A stretch of 64,000 bases of DNA. Source: Pleurodeles waltl (lineage: Eukaryota > Chordata > Amphibia > Caudata > Salamandridae). Made by a program: the position numbers and the translations under genes. The stretch is taken from assembly GCF_031143425.1 (NCBI RefSeq), contig NC_090440.1:1270737123-1270801122 (forward strand), given 5' to 3'. The notes under the pieces are model-generated. The model was not told where the DNA came from, made no database searches, and was given only the letters and a program-made list of their open reading frames with translations. This document shows, piece after piece, positions 57,240-64,000 of the stretch; the stretch's first letter is position 1, and the number at the start of each line of letters is the position of its first letter.

Positions 57240-57880
57240 TTTACTAGAAATTTAAATTTGTCCTGCTTTCAAATTTGTAATTAGAGTTTCTAATTCAGTT
57301 GCATCTGCACTGCATCGCTGTAGCGTTAAAATCATATACTTGTCAGTTCTTCTTATGTTCAAAGTTGAAAGGAGATTTGTCTTGCATTTTGGGCACATAT
57401 ATTGTGAAGCATCTTTAAGCAATTTTTGAAAACTCACAGTTTTAGAATCTGGTAGAGTTAGGTAAATAAATCGTTCTGAATCTATTTCTGTTTTTGAAGA
57501 AATTGAACAATTTTCACAGTCACGCTGCCATCAACCATTTAGTCCCAATAGGTCATAAATAGGTACCATCTCTTCTTCTAAAATACCTAGTAGGACCATC
57601 AAAAATTCTTGTGCATCATCTTGTGTACGTTGTGTGAACTGTACAGATCCAGTGCAGAGATCGGCAATAACTCTAATACAAGATGGAGAGTATGTTTTTG
57701 CTCCATCACTGCACAAGCATTTCAACGAGCTCAACAGCACAGAGCATATTCGTTTTTCACTTCTCTTCTTAAGTTCATTGATCAGAGGAGGTAAAACAGA
57801 ACAGTGCATTGAGAACTACATTAGTGTAGCAGTTGACTCCAGATATATTTGATAACTGGTATCCTACAATTTCACCATCA
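57240..57880 (-). pseudogene. Ubiquitin-specific protease (C19) domain of a mobile element, degenerate
   Basis: After a Lys-rich linker (KEKRKEKLMVKL, then a frame change) the reverse strand shows a USP fold in order. The Cys box is ISGVNCYTNVVLNALF with the nucleophile Cys kept, then LCTGSVQFTQRTQDDAQEFL (the QQDAxEF-type box), and CENCSISSKTEIDSERFIYL preceding a CPKC zinc-finger half-site (second CxxC not clear). The segment NIRRTDKYMILTLQRC corresponds to the usual KxPxxLxxxLKRF region. The C-terminal His/Asp box is not visible downstream, so the domain is truncated or decayed. Frame changes lie near 57880 and 57810, and a stop near 57526. In sequence order it follows the helicase in one reading direction, suggesting a single polyprotein of a large transposon rather than a host deubiquitinase. 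Confidence 0.65.
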
Positions 57881-57949
57881 GTTTTTCTTTTCTTTTTTCT
57901 TTTGTCATCTTTTTCTCAGGAACATCATTCTGATTCTTTGAATTTTTCA

Positions 57950-58920
57950 TTTTGCTAGGATACTAGGCTTTCTAAGCTTTCTGTAAACTATGTACTGTCC
58001 TAGATATGGAGTAATCAGACTTCTCAAACCGTTGTACTCCAGTACACAACTGGAATCAGAATTTACTTTACTGTTGTCATACTCTATCAGATACAAATCA
58101 GACAAAGTTCTAAACCATAACAATGCTACATAAGGCATACCTTCCTTAAACACGGTGCTACAAATATTAATACATGTGCATCTACACTTAAACATTGAGA
58201 CTTATGTATTGTTACAGCATATTCTAGAGATATTGGAAACTGCTTTCAATGTACATAGATGTCTTTCACAAGTAAGAAACGCGCAAGAGATCTTGCTATC
58301 TGTTTGACACCTTCAAGATCATCAAATTTAATTGCTAGATACTGAACTTCATTTTTGTTTGGATACATAATAAAATCAATTATTTTTCCCATAGCTCTAT
58401 TACCCAATCATTCTTCAACAATTAAATGATGAGGCAAAATCACTGAGTAGTTCTTACAAACAAATAGACCCTCTTCTTTTCTAATCCCCCAGCTTTGGAA
58501 GCAGAGTTTTCCCAAAAATTCAGTTTTGATTTTCATTTTGTACTCAATAGTATCTCGGTGTTCCATTTTGTCAATTGATATTAATTCTATTATTTGCTTC
58601 TTCTCCAGTTGTAGTAATTGTTCATTAAAAGATGTGCATTCTTGAATCGTAGGCATTAGACACACAATGGATTTTTATTGTTGAATAAATTCAAACATTA
58701 GCTCTGCCACAGATTTTTTCAAAGGAAATATATTCTTTATTAGTCAGGTTTCCAAACAACGTTTTCCTTCTTTTGACAGTGTTCCAACTTTAATATCCTT
58801 CCGAATAATTCCATATTGTATATCAGAAGTTTAATGCATGTTTGTAATCAGTTTGTTGTATTGGAAATTCAACCAAATATTTACATTTTCAATGCTTCCT
58901 AAAGAATTATGGATTTCTTC
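57950..58920 (-). pseudogene. PIF1-type helicase C-terminal half, Helitron-like, degenerate
   Basis: The reverse strand carries, with stops between, the second RecA half of a PIF1-family helicase: IVCLMPTIQECTSFNEQLLQ, the RAMGKIIDFI segment (the NGAMG-like motif), ISLEYAVTIHKSQ (motif V) and EGMPYVALLWFRTLSDLYLI (motif VI region, where the usual ALSRVRS is changed). PIF1 helicases unwind DNA. In Helitron/Helentron transposons they are fused to a Rep nuclease. The N-terminal Walker part and any Rep domain would lie beyond 58920, where E4 has inserted, so they are absent. Stops occur at about 58266, 58406, 58682 and 58755. Despite the name it is unrelated to PIF/Harbinger transposase. Confidence 0.7.
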
Positions 58921-59523
58921 ATGTGATAGAGGTGGTCATTCTGACCTCGGCGGTAAAAGGCGCCTACCGCCGGTCAGAAATCCTCCATAATACCGCCACG
59001 GTCGCGGAAACCCGCCACGGTCATTCTGACCCGCAGAAGGCAAACCTCCGAAAATCCGACCGCCACAACAGACCGCCAGACCAGCGGTCGGCGGAAAGGT
59101 GGAGGTGACAAAACCTCCACCGTCACGCCAACAGAAATACGCCCATGCCATTACGACCCACGAATCCACGCGGCGGTCATTCAAACGCGGTATTCCATTG
59201 GCGGGACACACCGCCGCGGTCAGAATACACACAAACGAACAAAACCCAGCCACATTGGACGATTTGAATCCCACACACCTGATACACATACACACACCAC
59301 TCCCACACACACAATACAATATAAAACACCCACCCACATCACCCACAAACCCCTACGCTAAAAAATTCGTAAAGAAGGCAAGAGCGAGACACCAGCATCC
59401 AAAAAATAACAGCCACAGCCACTCAACACCATCACCCACACACTATCCACACACAAAACAACACACACCACCACACTCAACTCACTTAAATACACATACT
59501 CCACCCCACACATCATACACACC

Positions 59524-61095
59524 ATGGCACCCCAAAGACAACCCCGCTTCACAGACGAAGAACTCAGGGTCATGGTGGAGGAAATCGTTCGGGTAGAGCC
59601 CCAGCTGTTCGGCACACAGATACAATACACTAGCATTGCCCGGAGGACGGAGCTATGGCAGAGGATTGTCGACAGGGTGAACGCAGTGGGACAGCACCCC
59701 AGAAATCGGGAAGACATCAGGAAGCGATGGAACGACCTACGGGGGAAGGTGCGTTCCATGGTATCCAGGCACAACATCGCCGTGCAGAAGACTGGCGGAG
59801 GACCCCCACCTCAACCCCCACAATTCACATCATGGGAGGAGGAAGTCTTGAACATCCTGTATCCTGACGGCCTCGCAGGAGTCGGCGGAGGAATGGATAC
59901 TGGTAAGTTGAAGCTTCAATACTGCTTCCCCCCCACCTGCATGCCAAATCAGACCCCAACCCTCACCCCCATCCTCGAACCCCACCCTCACCCCCACCCC
60001 CATCCTCACCCCCACCCTCACCCCCACCACCATCCTCACCCCCACCCCCAGCACACCTATTCCCCGCCAATGTCTCACCATCACAACCCACACATCCCAA
60101 AACCTAGGCCTGCATGCGTCCACTAAGCATGGACACCCATCACCAAAGCATGCCCAATGCATATACACATCCCCCCCACAAGCCACCCTCACCGAAGCCC
60201 CCACACACGAATGCCAGCACTTGGGGACACGAGAACCCACAGATACACCATATGCCACACATTGAAACTATAACCATACCTCTATACCCCTGCAGGACCC
60301 GACCGTCAACACACCGCGGCGGAGGGGCCAGAATTATCCACACCCCCCACCCAAGAGGCCGTCAGCGATGACAGCAGCTCTGTCGACCTGGACACCGATG
60401 ACCAGCCCGGACCATCGGGGACCTCTGGACAGTCGGTTCCCCTCACACAGGCCCAGGCCACTACAGACCCTAACCCCTCTGGGAACACCAGCACAGCTCC
60501 CACCCAGCGGGCCCATGCCTCTGTCTCCAGGGCGCGTCAATCTGCGGTGTGTCTACCACTACAGGGCACCCAGGATAACCCACCACCCCAACAACAACAG
60601 GGACCTGGGGGCAGTGGTAGTGGGCACACCGGCCAGGGGGCAGAGGCCCAGGGAAACAGGGGAACTCGGAGGGCAGCTGTGCGACAGGGGGGGGAGGAGA
60701 GGCCCAGGGAACCCACTCTCCACGAGGTCCTCACCACCATCATGGGAGCATACAACCGCTCCCAGGAGACGATGGCGACGGTACTGGCCCGGTTCCAGGA
60801 GATCCAGGCACTGCAGGAGGAACACTATCGGGGGTACAGGGAGGACATCAGAGCCATCAACACCACCCTGGTTACCATGGTAGGGCTGCTGCAGGACCTC
60901 GTAAACACCAGGGCGGACACTGAACAACACCCAAGGGCCCCTGCTACTAGCCTGGACCAAGAACAGCCAACCACCTCCGCCGGCGCTAGTGGACAGGAGG
61001 CCCCCGCACAGCAGCAGCCCACCAGACCCCCACCTCCTGCAGGAGAAGAACCACCCCGCAAGAAGGCCCTGAGATCTCGCAAGAAGACAGAGTAG
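59524..61095 (+). CDS. E4 SANT-A, intact SANT/Myb-like DNA-binding protein, two exons
   Basis: Exon 1 is 59524-59902 and exon 2 60296-61095. The phase-1 intron has donor CTG/GTAAGT and acceptor CCCCTGCAG, and the joined frame is 392 residues. Residues about 8-85 form a SANT/trihelix-like domain (FTDEELRVMVEEIVRVEPQ, ELWQRIVDRVNAVG, IRKRWNDLRGKVRSM), then FTSWEEEVLNILYPDGL. Exon 2 has an acidic stretch (SDDSSSVDLDTDDQPGPSG), a Gln/Pro/Gly-rich linker, a long helix (TMATVLARFQEIQALQEEHY and on) likely to oligomerise, and a basic tail (PPRKKALRSRKK) as candidate nuclear signal. The start is the first ATG, in good context and conserved in E1 and E3. The intron holds a CCCTCACCCCCAC minisatellite (about 59978-60052). 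Expected role: binding subterminal DNA and aiding transposase import. Confidence 0.9.
59978..60052 (+). repeat. CCCTCACCCCCAC-type minisatellite in SANT-A intron
   Basis: Repeated C-rich units of 6-18 bases fill part of the single intron of SANT-A. The matching intron of E1 lacks it, so it arose or expanded in the E4 lineage. Confidence 0.8.
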
Positions 61096-61308
61096 GATGT
61101 CAAGACCCCCGCCAGCAATGGATACCACCTGATGTCATCCCACTGTCCCACATTGTCACCCTGTCCATCCTTGAACTGCCCATGCTCCATCTCTCCACAG
61201 GCCTCTGGACAATGCACCTGTGTGACTGTTACTCTGGACTCTGCCATGGACATTCCTTCACCATAGCCCCCACCCACTTGAAACCACCCATCCCATTTTG
61301 AGCACTTC

Positions 61309-61314
61309 AATAAA
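61309..61314 (+). terminator. Polyadenylation signal of E4 SANT-A
   Basis: AATAAA 214 bases after the stop codon. E1 SANT-A has the same hexamer at 5506, 192 bases after its stop, within the similar phrase CACTT..AATAAAC, so its position is conserved. Confidence 0.65.
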
Positions 61315-61603
61315 CACCTATTTTGCACCAAAATATCTGGAGTCTGGCTGTGATTTCAATAGATTGTAATTGACATGACAGTGCAAATATGTCCTTGTAC
61401 ATGGTGAAGTCAACAAACAGCTGCCACAAAGCTGTAGTCCATGGGGAAATGAAGCACAGGACTCGTAGTGGGGACCCCAGATCTGAAATAGGGAGGGAAA
61501 AGCCAAAACTCAGTCATCATACACTGGGGCAAATAGACAGGCAGCAGAGATGCTGGAGAGTAGTTAACATTTACTAAATTATCTTTGAAATGTTACCTGT
61601 GTC

Positions 61604-62674
61604 CTATTGGAAGTACTGTTCAATGATTCTGTCCCTGTTGTCTGTTTCAGCCCCGTCGTCTTCCTCCTCGTCACTCTCCTCAGGTTCCACCGCTGCCACA
61701 ACACCACCGTCTCGACCATCCTCCTGCAGGAAAGGCACCTGGCGGCGCAAAGCCAGGTTGTGAAGCATGCAGCAGGCCACGATGATGTGACACACCTTCT
61801 TAGGTGAGTACATTAGGGATCCACCTGTCATATGCAGGCACCTAAACCTGGCCTTTAGGAGGCCAAAGGTGCGTTCGATCACCCTCCTAGTACGCCCATG
61901 GGCCTCATTGTACCGTTCCTCTGCCCTGGTCCGGGGATTCCTTACTGGGGTCAGTAGCCACGACAGGTTGGGGTACCCAGAGTCCCCCACTAGCCATACA
62001 CGGTGTCTCTGTAGCTGTTCCATCACGTAAGGGATGCTGCTATTCCTGAGGATGTAGGCGTCATGCACTGACCCTGGGAATTTGGCATTTACATGCGAGA
62101 TGTACTGGTCAGCCAAACACACCACCTGGATGTTCATTGAATGGTAATTTTTTCTGTTCCTGTACACCTGCTCCCTGTCTCTTGGGGGAACCAAAGCCAC
62201 ATGGGTCCCATCAATGGCACCAATTACATTGGGAATATGTCCAAGGGCGTAGAAATCACCCTTCACTGTAGCCAATTCGCCCACCTCAGGGAAAATGATG
62301 TAGCTCCTCACGGATTTCATCAGGGCAGACAACACTCTGGATAACACCTTCGAAAACATGGGCTGAGACATCCCAGAAGCAATTCCCACGGTTGTCTGAA
62401 ATGACCCACTTGCCAAGAAATGGAGTACTGACATGACCTGCACCAGAGGGGGAATCCCTGTGGGTTGGCGGATGGGGGACATCAGGTCGGGCTCCAGCTG
62501 GGCACACAGTTCATGGATAGTGGCACGGTTAAGACAGTAGGTCAGGATAATGTGGCGTTCTTCCATTGTCGACAGGTCCACCAGCGGTCGGTACACGGGA
62601 GGATTCATCCGTCTCCTCGCCCAACCCAGCGGACGGTGCCTAGGAAGGACAACATGGAGCACACAGTCAAGCAA
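61604..62674 (-). CDS. E4 Harbinger DDE transposase, intact and intronless in the core
   Basis: A 356-codon open frame with all expected parts: an N-terminal helical region (LNRATIHELCAQLEPDL), the DDE core with first Asp in VIGAIDGTHVALVP, VYRNRKNYHSMNIQVVCLAD, KFPGSVHDAYI, second Asp in VGDSGYPNLSW, Glu in IERTFGLLKARF, and an acidic tail ending IIEQYFQ. The intron that splits VG and DS in E1, E3 and E5 is absent. Of the possible starts, the ATG at 62608 (MNPPVYRPLVDL) is where similarity to E1 and E3 begins. Just upstream, TTGTCCTTCCTAG/GCACC (acceptor ending at 62640) looks like a real 3' splice site, so the first residues may come from a distant upstream exon. Its 3' end converges with SANT-A. 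Confidence 0.92.
   Translation of the reverse strand: MLDCVLHVVLPRHRPLGWARRRMNPPVYRPLVDLSTMEERHIILTYCLNRATIHELCAQLEPDLMSPIRQPTGIPPLVQVMSVLHFLASGSFQTTVGIASGMSQPMFSKVLSRVLSALMKSVRSYIIFPEVGELATVKGDFYALGHIPNVIGAIDGTHVALVPPRDREQVYRNRKNYHSMNIQVVCLADQYISHVNAKFPGSVHDAYILRNSSIPYVMEQLQRHRVWLVGDSGYPNLSWLLTPVRNPRTRAEERYNEAHGRTRRVIERTFGLLKARFRCLHMTGGSLMYSPKKVCHIIVACCMLHNLALRRQVPFLQEDGRDGGVVAAVEPEESDEEEDDGAETDNRDRIIEQYFQ
62640..62652 (-). promoter_or_regulatory. Candidate splice acceptor at the start of the E4 transposase exon
   Basis: TTGTCCTTCCTAG on the reverse strand has a pyrimidine tract and AG, 32 bases before the ATG at 62608. E1 (CTACCTATGTACCG) and E3 (ATTCCTATATACCG) have decayed versions at the same alignment position. 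This supports an upstream 5' exon. Confidence 0.45.
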
Positions 62675-63102
62675 CCCACAGGTACGTACTCACAGCTAGC
62701 ACAGTATACGATTCTCTATGCAGTGAATGGCGTGTCTGAGTGGCTATGCAAGGCCTAGGCCTGTGTGACGCAGTTGAAATTGAGCCATGTGGGCCCTGGA
62801 AATGGCGGCTGCCTGACCTGTGAAGTGTGACAATGGGATGTGAGGTCAATGCGCTGGCGTGGCACACCGCGGCGGGCGGCGGGCGAAGACCGCGGCGCAA
62901 AGCCGCATTGGTTAACATTGAAGCCTATGGGTTTCAGGAGCCAATGGCGAAGGGCGCCGGCGGTGGCGGGACGCACCGCCGCGGTACGCACCGCCGCGGA
63001 CGTGACCGCCATTTTCTATCTACTTATCCACTTGCGACTTGAACTTTCACAGGAGAGGACCTATACTGCAAGTGTTGCTGTGACCTCGGTCTGGAAGGGA
63101 CA
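62675..63102. promoter_or_regulatory. Intergenic region shared by divergent transposase and SANT-B genes of E4
   Basis: The 428 bases between the two divergent frames contain ACCGCCGCGGT at 62975-62985 and a second near-copy at 62990-63000, only 15 bases apart. The same motif occurs near the E4 left end (59210-59220). No convincing TATA box is seen on the SANT-B side. It could be a two-way promoter or an autoregulatory site bound by the SANT proteins (inference). Confidence 0.4.
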
Positions 63103-63805
63103 ATGGCTGCTGCACCTGGGGAAAGGGCCCCTGCCTTCACTGGAGAGGAGTTGGAGAAACTCGTGGATGGGGTCCTCCCCCAGTATGCGCTACTCTACGG
63201 TCCTCCAGACCAACAAGTGAGTTTAATTCAATCTGGATTTGGGGACACTGGCTGGCTTGGGGGCCTGGCGGGGGGCCTGGCGGGGATGGGGGGCATGTTG
63301 GGCCTGGCGGGGGGCATGGCGGGGATGGGGGGCATGTTGGGCCTGGCGGGGGGCATGGCGGGGATGGGGGGCATGTTGGGCCTGGCGGGGGCATGGCGGG
63401 GATGGGGGGCATGTTGGGCCTGGCGGGGGGCCTGGCGGGGGGCCTGGCGGGGATGGGGGGCGTTGGGCCACTGGCAAGGAAAATGCTGACAAACTTGAAC
63501 GTGGTATTTCTCCCTCCCTGTACGTGTCACATAGGTCCGCGCCCATGAGAAGATCGGGATTTGGCGTGCCATTGCCAAGGAAGTCCGGACCCTGGGGGTC
63601 CACCATCGACGGGGCACCCACTGCCGCAAGAGGTGGGAGGACATCCGCTGCGGGACCAAGAAGACCGCCGAGTCTCTGCTGGGGATGGCCTCCCAACGTA
63701 GGCGGGGTGCCTGCCGTCAACTGAGCCCCCTGATGTTCCGGATCCTGGCGGTGGCCTACCCTGATTTGGATGGGCGCGTGAAGGCAGCACAGCAGACACA
63801 AGGGG
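63103..63805 (+). CDS. E4 SANT-B, second SANT-like protein, exons 1-2 (3' part beyond window)
   Basis: Exon 1 is 63103-63216 (MAAAPGERAPAFTGEELEKL, then VDGVLPQYALLYGPPDQQ), donor CAA/GTGAGT. Exon 2 is 63535-63805 after CACATAG, with VRAHEKIGIWRAIAKEVRTL, CRKRWEDIRCGTKK and a segment rich in basic residues ending ...AAQQTQG, then donor GG/GTGAGT in phase 1. These give a SANT/trihelix-type domain spread over two exons, clearly different in sequence from SANT-A. E2 and E3 show that a third exon with an acidic, helical and Lys-rich part follows. That exon is outside this window, so the protein is partial here. Both exons are open. The 318-base intron holds a 39-base tandem repeat, and reading through it gives a Gly/Trp-rich artefact frame. 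Confidence 0.85.
63250..63470 (+). repeat. 39-bp G-rich minisatellite in SANT-B intron 1
   Basis: Units with GGGGGGCATGTTGGGCCTGG recur every 38-39 bases (63294, 63333, 63372, 63410), nearly identical, followed by partial units. The G-rich strand is the coding strand, and runs of G could form G-quadruplex structures in DNA or pre-mRNA. Confidence 0.9.
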
Positions 63806-64000
63806 GTGAGTACAAGCATTATCTACTCTGTTGTCGCGCAGTGGAGGTGTCTGGTTGGGGGAGGATGGCTGGGGGTCCCCCTAGGCCAGGGCGATATCTG
63901 TAGGCTGGGCACCCCCGTAAGCCCCTGTGTCCCCAGCCACCACCCTCAGTAGTTTGTCAGTACAGCCATCCCTGGGCCGTGTCATCCATGGGTGCAGTTG

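Larger units (their letters stand above)
58928..64000 (+). mobile_element. E4: long three-gene Harbinger, apparently intact, runs off the window
   Basis: The left end is at about 58928 (GAGGTGGTCATTCTGACC). The terminal region has CCGC-rich palindromes up to 59220. Order is SANT-A (+), transposase (-), SANT-B (+). Compared with E1-E3 the frames are open, splice signals are clean and GC content is higher, so this is the youngest member here. The right end, SANT-B exon 3 and any leader lie beyond 64000, so full integrity and the target duplication cannot be judged. The insertion cut the older helicase element. Confidence 0.85.

Noticed and set aside
63137..63819. Reverse-strand Pro-rich frames opposite SANT-B
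   Set aside because: They are generated by the 39-base G-rich repeat and are antisense to real exons.
1..64000. CRISPR array, rRNA or bacterial operon
   Set aside because: No spaced direct repeats, no rRNA-like sequence, and spliced eukaryotic-type genes throughout.

Overview
This is a gene-poor stretch of a large, repeat-rich eukaryotic genome. It carries spliced DNA transposons, a Penelope-like remnant, solo LTRs of about 3 kb and long degenerate minisatellites, and I found no host gene. The repeat families (long LTRs starting TGTAGGAAAGT, several-kb PIF/Harbinger elements with GGGCCTCATTATGAG-type ends) fit a salamander or newt genome. That assignment is inference from composition and recall, not a database match.

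The main content is PIF/Harbinger DNA transposons. Four related long elements (called E1-E4 here) lie at 2961-10786, 16416-26336, about 35530-48258 (inverted and invaded by LTRs) and 58928-end. All fit one plan: a spliced SANT/Myb-like protein (SANT-A), a DDE transposase on the opposite strand, then a second and different SANT-like protein (SANT-B) divergent from the transposase. This is one gene more than the usual two-gene Harbinger. At the far end, E1, E2 and E3 share a leader with a short inward-facing ORF, which may be the 5' exon of the transposase transcript. E1-E3 are decayed. E4 looks intact as far as the window shows it: SANT-A is 392 codons in two exons, the transposase is an uninterrupted 356 codons, and SANT-B exons 1-2 are open, with the rest beyond the window. 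A fifth, smaller Harbinger (E5, 29529-33025) has perfect 17-bp terminal inverted repeats, a CTA target duplication, a spliced 370-aa transposase and a convergent spliced 403-aa SANT protein, both open.

Other layers are as follows. A Penelope-like GIY-YIG remnant lies at 2110-2654. Two solo LTRs of one family occur at 13388-16374 and 44669-47590, with 5-bp target duplications ATTAC and CATGG, plus a short relative at 37790-38768. A different solo LTR at 52584-55696 (duplication ATATG) holds a 630-bp GC-rich Harbinger MITE at 54346-54975. A degenerate TG-rich minisatellite spread over 48265-56250 is broken by three insertions. A BED-finger (hAT-like) remnant lies at 49511-49732. A decayed PIF1-type helicase is followed by a ubiquitin-specific protease domain at 57240-58920, cut at its 5' side by E4.

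How the parts fit: in known two-gene Harbingers the SANT/Myb protein binds subterminal DNA and helps the transposase enter the nucleus. Here E1-E4 appear to use two such proteins. The motif ACCGCCGCGGT occurs at the E4 end, between the E4 transposase and SANT-B genes, and in the MITE, so it is a candidate shared binding site.
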